From contig NC_051123.1 in assembly GCF_014839805.1 (NCBI RefSeq), forward strand, positions 5,810,727 through 5,874,726: a DNA stretch of 64,000 bases. The letters run 5' to 3'. Below, piece by piece: positions 25,101-34,275 of this stretch (position 1 is the first letter of the stretch; each line of letters opens with the position of its first letter). The notes beneath the pieces are model-generated. The model was given only the letters and a program-made list of their open reading frames with translations, did not search any database and was not told the origin of the DNA. The stretch is from Manduca sexta (lineage: Eukaryota > Arthropoda > Insecta > Lepidoptera > Sphingidae). The translations under genes were made by a program, and so were the position numbers.

Positions 25101-27822
25101 ATTATGGCAGCTAGTCCTAACACTCTCAGCGTGCACCATCCAGGTACAATTGGTATATTTAATAGACGCTTCTTATGTTTGGTTTTTGTGCAAATAATTT
25201 ATTTTTTATAATATTAGATGTATTAGCCAATCGATTAAGTTCCCAGATATCAGGCGTGATAATTTTTGTGAAACTAATGACGCGCGTGGCGTGAAAAATT
25301 AAATTTTTCCTGTCATGAATCAGCACTGTCGTTTGTCATTATAGTTAAGTCTGTTATATATTTATGTTATTATTTGCGAAGTTTATATGGATGTGAAGTT
25401 TTTTTTTACCATTCGTTGCCGCGGACTATGGGAACGTTATCTATGTAATGTAATTGGCAGGCGTGCCGGCGCGCATCCCTTCGCCGCGTGAGCTGGCTGC
25501 GCACACGCAGTCCATCATGCAGGGCGCGCTCATCAAGAAGAAGCTGGAGGAGCAGCGTGAGAACTACCGCCGCCGCCACGAGATGCAACACGCTTCGCCG
25601 CACGCGCAACACGCGCAACACGCACAGCACCACCAGCCCAAGCAGCCCACGCCGATCTCATTCACGCCCACCTCGGTTAGTATACAAACTTAAATATTGA
25701 CTAAAATCCTAATATTGCCTTAATTATTAGGGTAAAAACGTCTTCGATTTATGTATGGCCAATCGTTAATATGTTTTTAAGGGTTTATTTTAGGAACATA
25801 ATTTTTTGCTAATTATATATGGGAATGAGTAATGGTGAAACTCACAATACGACGGATAATTTGAAATTACTGCTACATGGCACTGATGGTGTACACGCCT
25901 GATACAGCCAAGTAATTATTCTGTTTCGAACGAGTACTAATATGCTGTTGGATGCAGGTGCTCCGTAAGATGACAGCGGAGAAGGAGTCCGACGCGCCGA
26001 GCCCCAAGCAGCAGCAGTGGGCGCAGCCGACCAAGCTGCCGCAGGGACGTGCGATTGTCAAGGTAATGTAATTGCTCAAAAAGCATTCTCTAAAATTAAG
26101 TGGTTGTCTAAAGAGGTTGTAATTATTATCTTTCTGCATTCAATATTGTTTTCTGATTATTTATTAGTTTAATTTTATTGTAATTAGTTTACTATTTTTT
26201 TTTAATTTGTTCTTTGTATATTTTTGAAACTTGAACTATATTTAATTGTACATAAAAACATTGCAGGGCAACCAGAGCGGTGCTGCCCCACCAATGGGAT
26301 ACAGTGGCCCCACTCCAGCCGACTACCAGCAGCATTACCTCAACCAACAGCAGGTAATATACATCAATAATGGCACAACATTCACAACAGAAATATTTTA
26401 GTCAACAATTTAACGACAAATCCGAACTCTCTCGCTGATGCAAAACTCGTTTCGTTAATCACTAAACAGTCCTTTACATAGAATTATTTGGACAAACAAG
26501 TTGGCCAAACAAGGCCAACAACTGTAACTTTGCAAATCAAATATATATATTTTCATATGCAACAGATGGTAGGCGGTGTGCGCTCGTACTCTCAACCGCA
26601 ACAGAGGCAGCAAGTATCTAACTCGGTGAGATTTAAGCACATATTTTAAATAGAATCGATACTACGAGGACTATAGAAAAAACTAAACACTCCATATTAT
26701 ATGAAAATAATATTTTGTACAACCGCGTTCCTGCGAAACTCATATCATTCTTTAAATTGTTTTTTACGAATTTCTGACCAAATTCTACGGTCAAACTTCC
26801 CACCATGAGATATAGTTTGAACTCAACTGCTGTGAGACTATCACGCCCACACACACGCCATTACAACTTCTTTTAGCCAAGTTGGCAAATGGCAATGACA
26901 CTGAACTACAAAGCCTATTCAGGTCTCCGGAAACTGCTAAGCACAAGTGCAAGTCATCTTCTGCGGTATTTGTTAGGTGATGTGGGACATATTATGCCAT
27001 ACTGATTTCAATTAATAATCCCAAATCCTACCATGAAATCAATGGTAAGAAATAAGGCTATACCAATCAAAATAGATCTTCTAAATGCATATCAAACTTC
27101 AAGCAGGTGGACGGACCAAGCAGGTGGTCCGTTTTAGCTGTCGATCCAAAGAGGTTAGGATAGTTTATTGAAATCGGCCAATAGTTATTTCTTTTACCAT
27201 TTATACACTGCAGGAGGTGAATTACACGTATGCGGCCCTGTGGGCTATGGATGTAATTATGTTGTTGTGTACTTTCAGTTCAACAACATGAATAACATGG
27301 CTCGCGGCATGGCAGGCGGATCCGCACTGCACCAGCTGCTTGTGCAGTCGCACCAGAGGAGTCTCAATGGTAACTACCAATACATTTTTATCATTTGAAG
27401 AAGTGATTTGTAGGAAAACAATATAATATTTTAATTATGTAGGGTTCAACTCTATATATTGTTAGATAGTTAAAAAAATTATCAGATTTTCGAATTTTAA
27501 GATAAGTGGTGAGGACTAACTTAGTTTCATTTAATTTGACTGGAAGCATAAAAATAAAAGGTGTTGCACAGAGATAAGCGGTGGCGGGTCGGTGTCAATG
27601 GGCGGCATGAGCGGCATGGGCGGCATGGGCGCGGCGGGCGGCGACAACCAGCTCGCGCGCTGGTTCTCCCCCGAGCTGCTCGCGCGCGCACATGCCGGCA
27701 AGCTGCCCTCCGTGCATATGCCCAACGCGCTCTCGCTCGAGGACCTCGAGCGGCACCACCACTCGCCCGCGCCCACCGCGCATGCGTCCCACGCGCCACA
27801 CGCGCCGCCGCTGCGCAACTAA
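12959..27822 (+). CDS. 4E-T: eIF4E transporter 4E-T (EIF4ENIF1 orthologue), 24 visible exons, start exon uncertain
   Basis: 4E-T binds eIF4E, represses translation and bridges it to DDX6, LSM14 and Pat proteins in P-bodies. Visible exons: 12959-13142, 13693-13771, 14254-14491, 15612-15798, 16603-16695, 17293-17361, 17843-17945, 18382-18477, 18894-19007, 19618-19729, 20239-20415, 21152-21267, 22338-22445, 23146-23265, 23515-23620, 24459-24580, 24757-24862, 25084-25143, 25461-25675, 25958-26062, 26267-26353, 26566-26625, 27279-27369, 27572-27822. All joins have GT/AG ends and consistent phases, giving 999 codons and a TAA; human 4E-T, from memory, has 985. Segments matching the vertebrate protein in order: YTREELL (eIF4E site), DPRERV then VLSPQRRSF, GRRIGSGRI, EEPEWFSGGPTSQ then IELRGFDD, SRFSRWF, LTAFKRL, RIPSPRELAAHTQ, FTPTSVLRKM, LARWF near the C-terminus. 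The first exon starts with two bases of a split codon, so the start lies upstream; the best candidate is 4,240-4,528. Exons are G/C-rich in A+T-rich introns. The acceptor of the 60-bp exon could instead be 25,111. Confidence 0.93.
13836..13990 (+). repeat. tRNA-derived SINE in a 4E-T intron
   Basis: An A-box match tggtccagcgg lies at 13,837-13,847 (consensus TRGYNNARNNG). A near B box, agttcgattct, lies at about 13,903-13,912, some 55 bp downstream. A non-tRNA body follows. Spacing and order fit a tRNA-derived SINE on the sense strand of the host gene. Confidence 0.6.
14254..14491 (+). CDS. 4E-T: 4E-T exon with DPRERV and SPQRRSF blocks
   Basis: The exon encodes SADPRERV and GGIVLSPQRRSFTSGCG, which align with two consecutive conserved blocks of vertebrate 4E-T just downstream of the eIF4E site. 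The rest is Ala/Pro/His-rich, low-complexity and very G/C-rich. It enters in phase 0 after 'cgcgcag' and leaves in phase 1. Confidence 0.88.
14515..14690 (-). repeat. Putative interspersed repeat fragment with short ORF remnant
   Basis: On the minus strand this intronic patch reads LDGGDPRGRQGRRILETVF and similar. It is a G/C-rich block inside an A+T-rich intron, starting about 25 bp after an exon. I recall similar short peptides being predicted repeatedly in moth genomes, which suggests a repeat, but I cannot name it. Confidence 0.4.
15090..15286 (+). repeat. Interspersed repeat, copy 2 of the inverted pair
   Basis: It reads 'tgtgagctcattttgcgtaa', 'cacggaccactaacag', 'aaaatgtaggtagatattgt', 'caacacctcagtcc', matching the reverse complement of 2,168-2,367 over about 200 bp. 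It lies in the 4E-T intron between 14,492 and 15,611. Confidence 0.7.
15612..15798 (+). CDS. 4E-T: 4E-T exon with GRRIGSGRI block and a 12-bp coding repeat
   Basis: The exon opens with GRRIGSGRI, conserved in vertebrate 4E-T. It then encodes five tandem EHR(A/P) units at 15,689-15,748, each 12 bp (gagcaccgcgcc and variants), inside an Arg/Glu/Asp-rich stretch. The equivalent human region is also an Arg/Asp-rich low-complexity tract, so charge is kept while sequence is not. Confidence 0.88.
16391..16519 (+). repeat. LINE-type 3' fragment ('tattatatacttgcccactg')
   Basis: The sequence 'tgtattatatacttgcccac', then 'tactactgagagggattagg', then 'cacgctggcctagtgcggat' is one of the commonest repeat cores of Lepidoptera, which I recall as a non-LTR retrotransposon 3' region. 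It is intronic in 4E-T. Confidence 0.75.
16718..16910. repeat. Interspersed repeat starting 22 bp after a 4E-T donor
   Basis: It starts 'gatgtgctcgcggcctcgcc' and contains 'catacagacagacagaactt' and 'ataaaatgtatagata' at its end. It belongs to the same general class as 21,601-21,815. It begins only about 22 bp downstream of the donor at 16,696. Confidence 0.65.
17293..17945 (+). CDS. 4E-T: 4E-T exons 17293-17361 and 17843-17945: DDX6-binding (CUP-homology) first half
   Basis: The two exons join through a split tryptophan codon to give EEPEWFSGGPTSQLETIEL followed by RGFDD. In vertebrate 4E-T the equivalent Trp and IEL motifs form the first half of the CUP-homology domain that binds the DEAD-box helicase DDX6 (Me31B in flies). 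The intron between them is 17,362-17,842. The exon ends in an Asn/Lys/Asp tail before the donor at 17,946. Confidence 0.9.
18171..18340 (+). repeat. Interspersed repeat, 'acatctcatgtctcaggatg' family, copy 2
   Basis: It contains 'acatctcatgtctcaggatg', 'gttggatggtgtttctactg' and 'ttatgggcggtcgtatcgcc', matching copies at 7,497 and 55,107 (-). It ends only about 40 bp before the 4E-T acceptor at 18,381. Confidence 0.75.
18494..18620 (+). repeat. Interspersed repeat, 'tatagcctatagc' family, single unit
   Basis: The sequence 'tatatagcctatagctttcc', then 'gggctatccaacactaaaag', then 'gcgatcaaacaaact', then 'cagtatagatt' is the single-copy relative of the tandemly duplicated element at 21,938-22,238. 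It starts 16 bp after a 4E-T donor. Confidence 0.65.
18894..19007 (+). CDS. 4E-T: 4E-T exon with second half of the DDX6-binding segment
   Basis: The exon encodes PEFNLDEFLKFDTIPDVLT. The human segment here carries the FDF motif followed by Phe/Leu-rich residues and then VP. In this moth the motif appears as FNL-DEF, so the exact FDF triplet is not kept although the pattern of phenylalanines and acids is. The exon start reads DKDSGVDSKTEE. Phase 0 on both sides. Confidence 0.88.
19059..19346. repeat. Interspersed repeat starting 'gacccgacagacgttgtccc'
   Basis: It starts 'actagttgacccgacagacg' and has 'aatcggtccagccgttcacg' towards the other end, a classical lepidopteran and wider insect repeat pattern. 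It begins about 50 bp after the 4E-T donor at 19,008. Confidence 0.7.
20571..20740 (+). repeat. LINE-type fragment with cysteine/arginine-rich remnant
   Basis: It starts 'gtcatcagcctataactgtc' and includes 'tccactgctgaatataagcc' and 'ttacgaatgtcgtcggacc', the hallmark order of a common moth non-LTR retrotransposon tail. Intronic. Confidence 0.65.
21601..21815 (+). repeat. Interspersed repeat 'actagcttttgctcgcggct'
   Basis: It starts 'actagcttttgctcgcggct', includes 'gtccccataccaaatttcat' and ends 'gggactttgttttatattat'. This is the canonical order of a very abundant lepidopteran non-autonomous repeat. Confidence 0.75.
21938..22238 (+). repeat. Tandemly duplicated 123-bp repeat unit
   Basis: Unit 1 (21,938-22,060) and unit 2 (22,061-22,183) are each 123 bp, start 'cattactgctccgctcctat' and end 'gtagttcctgagattagc'. 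They are head-to-tail with no spacer. Unit 2 is followed by 'gcgttcaaacaaacaaac' and 'gtaatagtatagatt', the usual tail of this family, which unit 1 lacks. Confidence 0.8.
23146..23265 (+). CDS. 4E-T: 4E-T exon with polyglutamine tract
   Basis: Twelve uninterrupted Gln codons, mixed CAA/CAG, occupy 23,182-23,217. They follow a broken Gln stretch and precede PHIPQELLYKLLQVQQ, a conserved helix-like segment. Mixed codons make the tract less prone to slippage than a pure CAG run. Phase 0 on both sides. Confidence 0.85.
23728..23912 (+). repeat. tRNA-derived SINE copy, decayed
   Basis: A degenerate B box in 'ttgggtttaaatcacg' is followed by the body 'cccctatgcctcggaaagcg' and 'gtaaagccgttggtcctgcc'. 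This body is known from moth tRNA-derived SINEs. The A box is not recognisable. Intronic in 4E-T. Confidence 0.6.
24001..24178. repeat. Possible interspersed repeat fragment
   Basis: It contains 'tgcgtacctagctgatctcc' and 'gttgagattggacactgggg', which I associate with a moth repeat family. The boundaries are unclear and the call rests on memory of the motif only. Confidence 0.4.
25461..25675 (+). CDS. 4E-T: 4E-T exon with RIPSPREL block and charged helix
   Basis: It encodes RIPSPRELAAHTQSIMQGAL, then a charged helix rich in KKK-LEEQRE, then HAQ repeats, ending FTPTS, which continues as VLRKM in the next exon at 25,958. RIPSP and FTPTSV-RKM are both conserved in animal 4E-T. The helix predicts a short coiled coil or interaction surface. 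Confidence 0.88.
27572..27822 (+). CDS. 4E-T: 4E-T terminal coding exon
   Basis: It starts after 'gttgcacag' with two bases completing a Glu codon. It has a Met/Gly repeat (GGMSGMGGM), then NQLARWFSPELLARA and LPSVHMPNALSLEDLER, matching the conserved C-terminal end of animal 4E-T, which in vertebrates contacts the LSm domain of LSM14. It ends HAPPLRN then TAA at 27,820-27,822. Confidence 0.9.
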
Positions 27823-28676
27823 ACACCACCACCTCCACCACGCGTCTACCGGACCACCGGCGTGCGTGCCACGCGCCGGACCCGACTCAAATCATCGCAA
27901 CGGGGATTGTAAATTCTTTAGATGCTGTTGGATATTCGACACGACAACCCCGTTGCGTATTGACATTTAGGCCCTGTTGTGAGTGATGTTAAAGACTTAT
28001 GAACACTTGAGGCCGCATTGTAAAATTTACTTTCGTAGAGGCGCTCTCGTTTAACAGCCTCTATTGTAAGGTAGTGAAACCCTACGAGTGCATTGTTGAG
28101 CGTGTCAGGTCTGTACGACACGCTTAGTGCGCATGTGAGAAGACTAAACAATGGAATTAACTAACAATCTAGATTTGACATGTGTGTTACCTGATGATTA
28201 ATCTTGCATTTTGTTTGGAGACATATCTCGTGGAACATGTCTTGCTTCGATCAAAAAATAATCGCAAATTACTATCTGATTGTTTAATAAGATTTTTTAA
28301 ATCATTCCCAGTTAATGTTTGTATCTCAAGTATTAATTATAAATAAAAAAATAAATATAAAATGAGAATCGCCGCGTGCCAGGACTCTTTAGTCATACTT
28401 GATTATTTAAGATCTGTCACCATGCCGACATAAAACTCTAACAACGTATATCAAAATGAACTTGAGATTGTATGACGTAACAGTTGATTTATGTTAATTT
28501 AATATCTGAGCAAGGTTATCAAGGCCTTAATTGGTCATTGCAATCAGTATTTCAGATTTTGTTTATACCTCATGTTATCTTTTCTCTTGTTTACAGTGTT
28601 TAAGGCTTATTAAAATTAATTATAAATGTGATCAACTTTCATATACACTTCAAATCAAATAAAGTATGCTAATAAA
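27823..28676 (+). other. 4E-T: 4E-T 3' UTR with polyadenylation signals
   Basis: AATAAA hexamers lie at 28,342-28,347, 28,658-28,663 and 28,671-28,676. The last two are close together and followed by A/T-rich sequence, which makes about 28.7 kb the likeliest end. Further hexamers at 29,423 and 29,881 leave room for a longer form. No coding ORF lies inside. Confidence 0.5.
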
Positions 28677-31600
28677 CTTTAGTAAACATGTGCGAACAAA
28701 AAAAAAGTTTGGAACAAAAACAGCAAACAAAATTATGCTAAGTAATGTAAATGCAAACTGCTAACTGTTAGTTAAAATATAAACATAATTAGTAATAATA
28801 TACAAATGTTTGTTCCAAACACAAATCGATTGCCAAACCAGTGATTTGATCGTAGCATTTCATGGCGGGATGAGTCCACCAATATTGACACCACCTGCTT
28901 GAAACCTGTGTTCGGTACCAGTAAGCAACAAATCGAAAATGTAACGGAACAATTGAGTTTGGATGTCAATAGTGTAAGGTTCTAACTGTACGAGTAAAGA
29001 CTCCTTCCCGAATGCACCGATGTAAATACACGCCACCTGATAGGTTGCAGCTGATGTAGGCTACGAGGAAAATTTTTGATGTATTCATTTTTAGCGCGAT
29101 AATGTGGGTAGTTTTGAATTTCGAACGGTGTAGATGTATGAATTAATTGGAAGAGCCCTGTGTCAGCTCCCTCGGTGCTAACTCGTTGCACGCGCGATTA
29201 TGTCACAAAAATTTCTCCATTGTCATTTCGGAATTTTTGTGTATATAGACGAATTATCGCGTTTACAACATTGTTAGCACTATTGTAATTATATTAACAA
29301 ATCCAAGTCCTGTTTGTACCGTGGACTGGATCGATGCATGGAGGGAGGGTCTGAACAGAGATTGACTCCCGTCCACGTCAGTATGGCGCGTGGCGGCGAG
29401 TGGCTGCGGATGTGACGAGAGGAATAAATCTATATGTATATGTATATCTACGGTTGTGTTTGTAAGCATTTTGTTACTAAGTCATTTTCGAGAGGAGAAA
29501 GATTTTTCGTTGAAAGAAAATAAAAAAAAGGATATTTGTCATTGTACATGTCTATACACTTATTAAGAGATAGGAAGCGATAGACATAGCGTGACCTTTT
29601 TAGTTCGACGGTGTCGCGATGTTTTTTCTTTGTAACGCGGAATTTGCACAAGTGTGTCCACATTCAGACATTTGTGTTGTGAAATTCCCCGGATATATAT
29701 ATTTTTTATAGATTTTACGATTCGCTCCCCTGTACGAACTTTTATCGAGATACGGTTTGTGTTAAATGAAATTGAGACCTGAGCTTGTCAATTACTTTCT
29801 AGCACCATTGGCGGACAATAGCGTAGGTTTGTTACCGTCCATCTTGCTATCAAATACCTCTGGGCTCAAAACAAACAAGCAATAAATGTATACTGTATTA
29901 CTTCTATGCGTTTATTTGGAGGTTTATGAAGGATCCCCCGCCTGTGATGTGCGCGACTCCCGTTCCCGCACATTGGCATGTTGGCGGCGGACGCCTTAGT
30001 AATAGCGCAGGTTTCAAATATTTTTATGTGGTTTTGAAAGTAATACTCTAATCATGAACTAGTTTTTGTTGCGACGGATGAGACGAAACGGCGCATCAGA
30101 TGTGTCGCATTGATTTGGTTATTGCGTAGTGGATGAATAGTGGCGAAATTTCAGTTTTCGGGGTTTGTAAGCGCGTACGCGCGCCTCAACATTCAAAATG
30201 TCTCCTGTAAGCTTTAAATTATTAATTAAAGAAAATTTGAAAGTTGCAATTGTTTTTTTTACTGGATGACGTGTGTCATTTCGTATTTTAATTAAGTATT
30301 TAGTACCACAATTATTTTATCATTGCGGCCTCTTCACAATTTTTACAGTTCGATATGCTTCTACGGCCTTCATAAAGTACGCACAACACTTGTTTACCAT
30401 GTATGTTGTGGTTTCATATCTCAAATTTGCAAGGTCAGTGATACCATTGGTTCGATGTCTATCGGCTGTTGTGTTTGGCCTTATATTTTATTTTATACTA
30501 ATGTAAGATGTGTACAGCAATGACATCTTGGACACAAATGTCGGTATTTTACATTCATAACGCGTTGCGAGAATTTTGATATAAAAAGAATTACTTGACC
30601 CGTGTTATATATGAATCAATCATTCGTTTACAAATCCATATAAGTTTACCTATTAAAAATAAACTATGTAGTTGACCTTTGTGAATCATTCGTTTATAAA
30701 TAATCCTTATTATACATAGTAAACCTATTGAGAATATACATAACGGTGATAAGACTGTCCATTGTGATGTGTATTTCGTAAGTGTATTACTCTGACTGTT
30801 CTATCATTGATACTTATAGTTATTTACAGATTACAGATTTGGAAGTTTGACCATACCCTCTGCTACACATTAATTCAGACAATAACAGTGAATTTCTACA
30901 TGGCAGATTCTGTATAACAATGGCGAGATGGTCTTTTGAAGAAGAATATTGATGTTCTTGCTTTGCTCTCTTTATTTCGGAAGAGCACAAATGAATCGGA
31001 TTCCCGCTAGCTAACATCTCCTATAATTTCAAAGACGCTTTTATGTATCACAGATGCTCGGTGCTCTCTTGCGAGTGTACGCTGTGATTGGACCCAGAAC
31101 TGCAATTAATAAAACCTCCTAACGTACAGAGTATTACAGTTATACCGAAAGTGCTAAGGCAAGCAACACGGGTTGGCCAACTTGTGACAACGGAAGACAA
31201 AAGCCATTTACCGGGTCCCAATTCTGTTATGTTTACTTAACAAAGATTCGTGTAGAATTTGGAAATGAAATATTAAGGCCAGATACTTAGTTGCTAAATG
31301 GGAGGCCGGGGCCCATAGATCGGCGGAGATCGTGAATTACCTAACAATATAAACTGAAGTTTGAATCGTAGTATTGACAACAAAAACGTGTGTTCAATAT
31401 GATATGATATTGAAAAGGCTTGTTGACAGCTATGAAGAACAATAAACAATGTTTTGTCGTAATTCCGTGCACTTATTCAAATCTGAACTCGCATGTACCT
31501 ACACAATAATTACTTAGAATATCTTCAAATTATGCACCATCTTCGTCGGTAAAATCACAACTCGTCTTTAAATATAACTATTAAGTACTCGGTAAAGGGT

Positions 31601-32379
31601 GTGAGTAAATGTTTTATTATTTTGATCCATTATCTTCAAGTTTTTTCACCAATCAAAAGGTACTTAACGATAAATAAAAACAAAATCATTCAATAAAAAT
31701 ATTTATTAGCAAAAATATTTACAAAATGTTAATTATTCCGCGATCCTTAATTATGTTCTTGTGTTTATAACAAAGAAAGTAAACAGGTAAATGTCGTAGC
31801 GAATGCTGTGAACTTTCTGATGTAGTAGACTGAAGACTCGAGGAACATCAAGTTGCAACGCTAAGTCATAACCCAGACATACACTAAATAATAAAAATAT
31901 GTAATAGCTCTAGGACCACGTTTCAATGCATGTTAGTTATAAACCACTTCGTAAAGTTGATGCATCTGAGCTCTATTAACCAGCTATCCAATAGTTTCCC
32001 GCCATCAATTTACCCCACTGACGTACATGATCCGTGACTGCAAACCGCATAGTTTGTTTACTACTTGACTGTTTTTGGTTGGTCAAAGTGATATTTATTC
32101 GTGATAATAGTATACCTATCTACATTTTCTATATTTAATTATAAATGTTGATAAAAAAGTATAATACACACGTAGTTGAGTATGTTCTTGCAAGAGAACA
32201 ATTACAATGGAATGTTTGTGAAGATATATAAAAATGATTACGTTTTAGATATTCGCGAACACCAATAAATTAACTAATCAAAGAATATAAATAACCGACG
32301 TTATAAAATAATTATTATAAAGAAAAATATCGCACACACGCAGTTATCAAATCCAGTAAATGTCGAGAATAAACACAAC

Positions 32380-32470
32380 GGTTCACTGCCCACAACTCGC
32401 AGCCACGTCGACTGAGAGCAGACTAGTGCGGACTGCGGGCCGGGGACCGAACGGCGCAATGATAAATTCA
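32380..32470 (-). promoter_or_regulatory. Possible minus-strand promoter
   Basis: This is a small CpG-rich island in A+T-rich DNA. On the minus strand it reads 'cggtccccggcccgcagtcc' then 'tctcagtcgacgtggctgcg', containing tcagt, the arthropod initiator consensus. A minus-strand AATAAA sits at 31,702-31,707. No ORF supports a protein, so any product would be non-coding. Confidence 0.2.
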
Positions 32471-34029
32471 CATATAAATAGGTATAATACAAGTACTGAT
32501 ATTAGACATGCGCAATAGGTACAAAGTCCAAGGATCAATATCTACTAGACGGCTATTAAGTATTTTTAGCTGTGTGGAATGCCAACTTCAAATGTTGAGT
32601 TTATTATTTAACGCAACTCTCTCGTTCAGATCCATATTTGGAAGTAGTACCAGCGAGAAAGGGTATAAGTAACTTTTATATAAATGTATGAATGCGTTGT
32701 AAGCGTAGAAAGTAAACTTTCGCATTGCTAATTATTTATTTACGCAATATTAAGTATGAACTTGGACACAGTATATTATCTTATCTATACCTATCTATAT
32801 CTTTATATAAATAGAACATCATAAAATGACACAAAATAAATCTGTTACAATAACCACTAGATATTGTTCTGTAATCTAATTTGATGTAAGAAATATTGCT
32901 AGGGAAATTGAGCAATTGATGCTGGTCTCAGATTCGGTCTTATTTAAAAAAAATATTCGACTGTCGTTACAATCATCCGCTTGGGAGCCATAAATATTGC
33001 AAATTTCAAACATTGTTCGCATCGTAACATTTTATCTAATTACGATAAGTCTATCGCCACAATGACATTCACATAGGAAATTCATTAGATAATTTGTGTT
33101 AAATACTTATGTAGTTCAATTAGTGTTAAAATAAGTTCATGCCAATTTCATCACCGTTTCGTTATCGTAGTAATTATGAGATGGGAAACGTTTGAACCGA
33201 TTGGCATTATTGTAATGTCATTAGAAATACGAACTCTATGAGTCTGATGTTACGGCATTGCATTTTAACTTCTTATGAGTCAGGCTCACCATCAGGCAAA
33301 ACTTTTGATTTTGTAGACGGTTGGAGTGAACATATTTACGTCTATATACTGACACATTGACTTACAATATTTATATTGAGAACTGAGGACCGTGGCGCGA
33401 TTTTCTCTCGTATGATCATTGACATATATTCCATAGACACGAACGTTCATATTTACTACTTATTTGTTCAAAATCTGAACTAAAATGGCAACCAAAACGT
33501 CACTTAAACAACAAATCATGTTACTTATTTGACTAATATTTTTTATTCAAATCGAGGTTTATACTTAGACTCGAGTTCTTATATCATGGGCGTCACTTCG
33601 TACGTAACCACAAGCTGTCAATATTGACCATGCTAAAGTCAGTTTGAATGGATTGCAGTTCAATTCAGTTGAACACAGTGAATGTTCGGAACGCCAAATC
33701 TATTACGCAGTAGGTCATTTCAAATTAATTTTCACAATTCTAATTATTTTATAAATAGGTATGTATTAATTTGTAAGCTAGCTACGAGTATCTTTTATTT
33801 TTACCCTATCTGTATTTATTATTTATAGCTCATATTATAATCTTTTGGAACCGTAACTATAAGTTCCCTTACCGCCGTATCTGTTTATTTGTCTCTTCAA
33901 CGCATCCACCTATAGTTGCCGATATCCAATACAGTAGTTATTTCAACAATTTATTTTGATTATATATTAAAACATAAAGACGCTTTGATTTATTTACTTA
34001 TAAAATAATCACCACACACGCACACACAC

Positions 34030-34275
34030 CATCACGCATTTATCCCCGAAGGTATGCAGAGGTGCAACCACGGCACCCACTTTTCGCCTAGTGTATTCCG
34101 TCCCAGGATGTGATAGGGGGCGAGCCTATCGCCACATAGGGCATAAATTCCAGACTCCGGGCTGATATTGAGCAGAAAAACCCAAATATCACTTTGCCCG
34201 ACCCGGGATTCGAACCCAGGACCTCGGAGCGCTGGCGTACCGCGCATGCAGTACAACTACGCCACCGAGGCAGTC
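34030..34275 (-). repeat. Full-length tRNA-derived SINE
   Basis: On the minus strand an A box, tggcgtagttg, lies at 34,254-34,264 and a perfect B box, ggttcgaatcc, at 34,206-34,216, preceded by 'gactgcctcggtggcgtag'. The body 'gtgatatttgggtttttctg', then 'tatgtggcgataggctcgcc', then 'cacatcctgggacggaatac' is a widespread moth SINE body. Both pol III boxes are intact. The CA-rich run at 34,011-34,030 sits just past its 3' end. Confidence 0.85.

Noticed and set aside
27531..27841. Several Ala/Arg-rich ORFs antisense to the last 4E-T exon
   Set aside because: Shadow frames of a CpG-rich coding exon.
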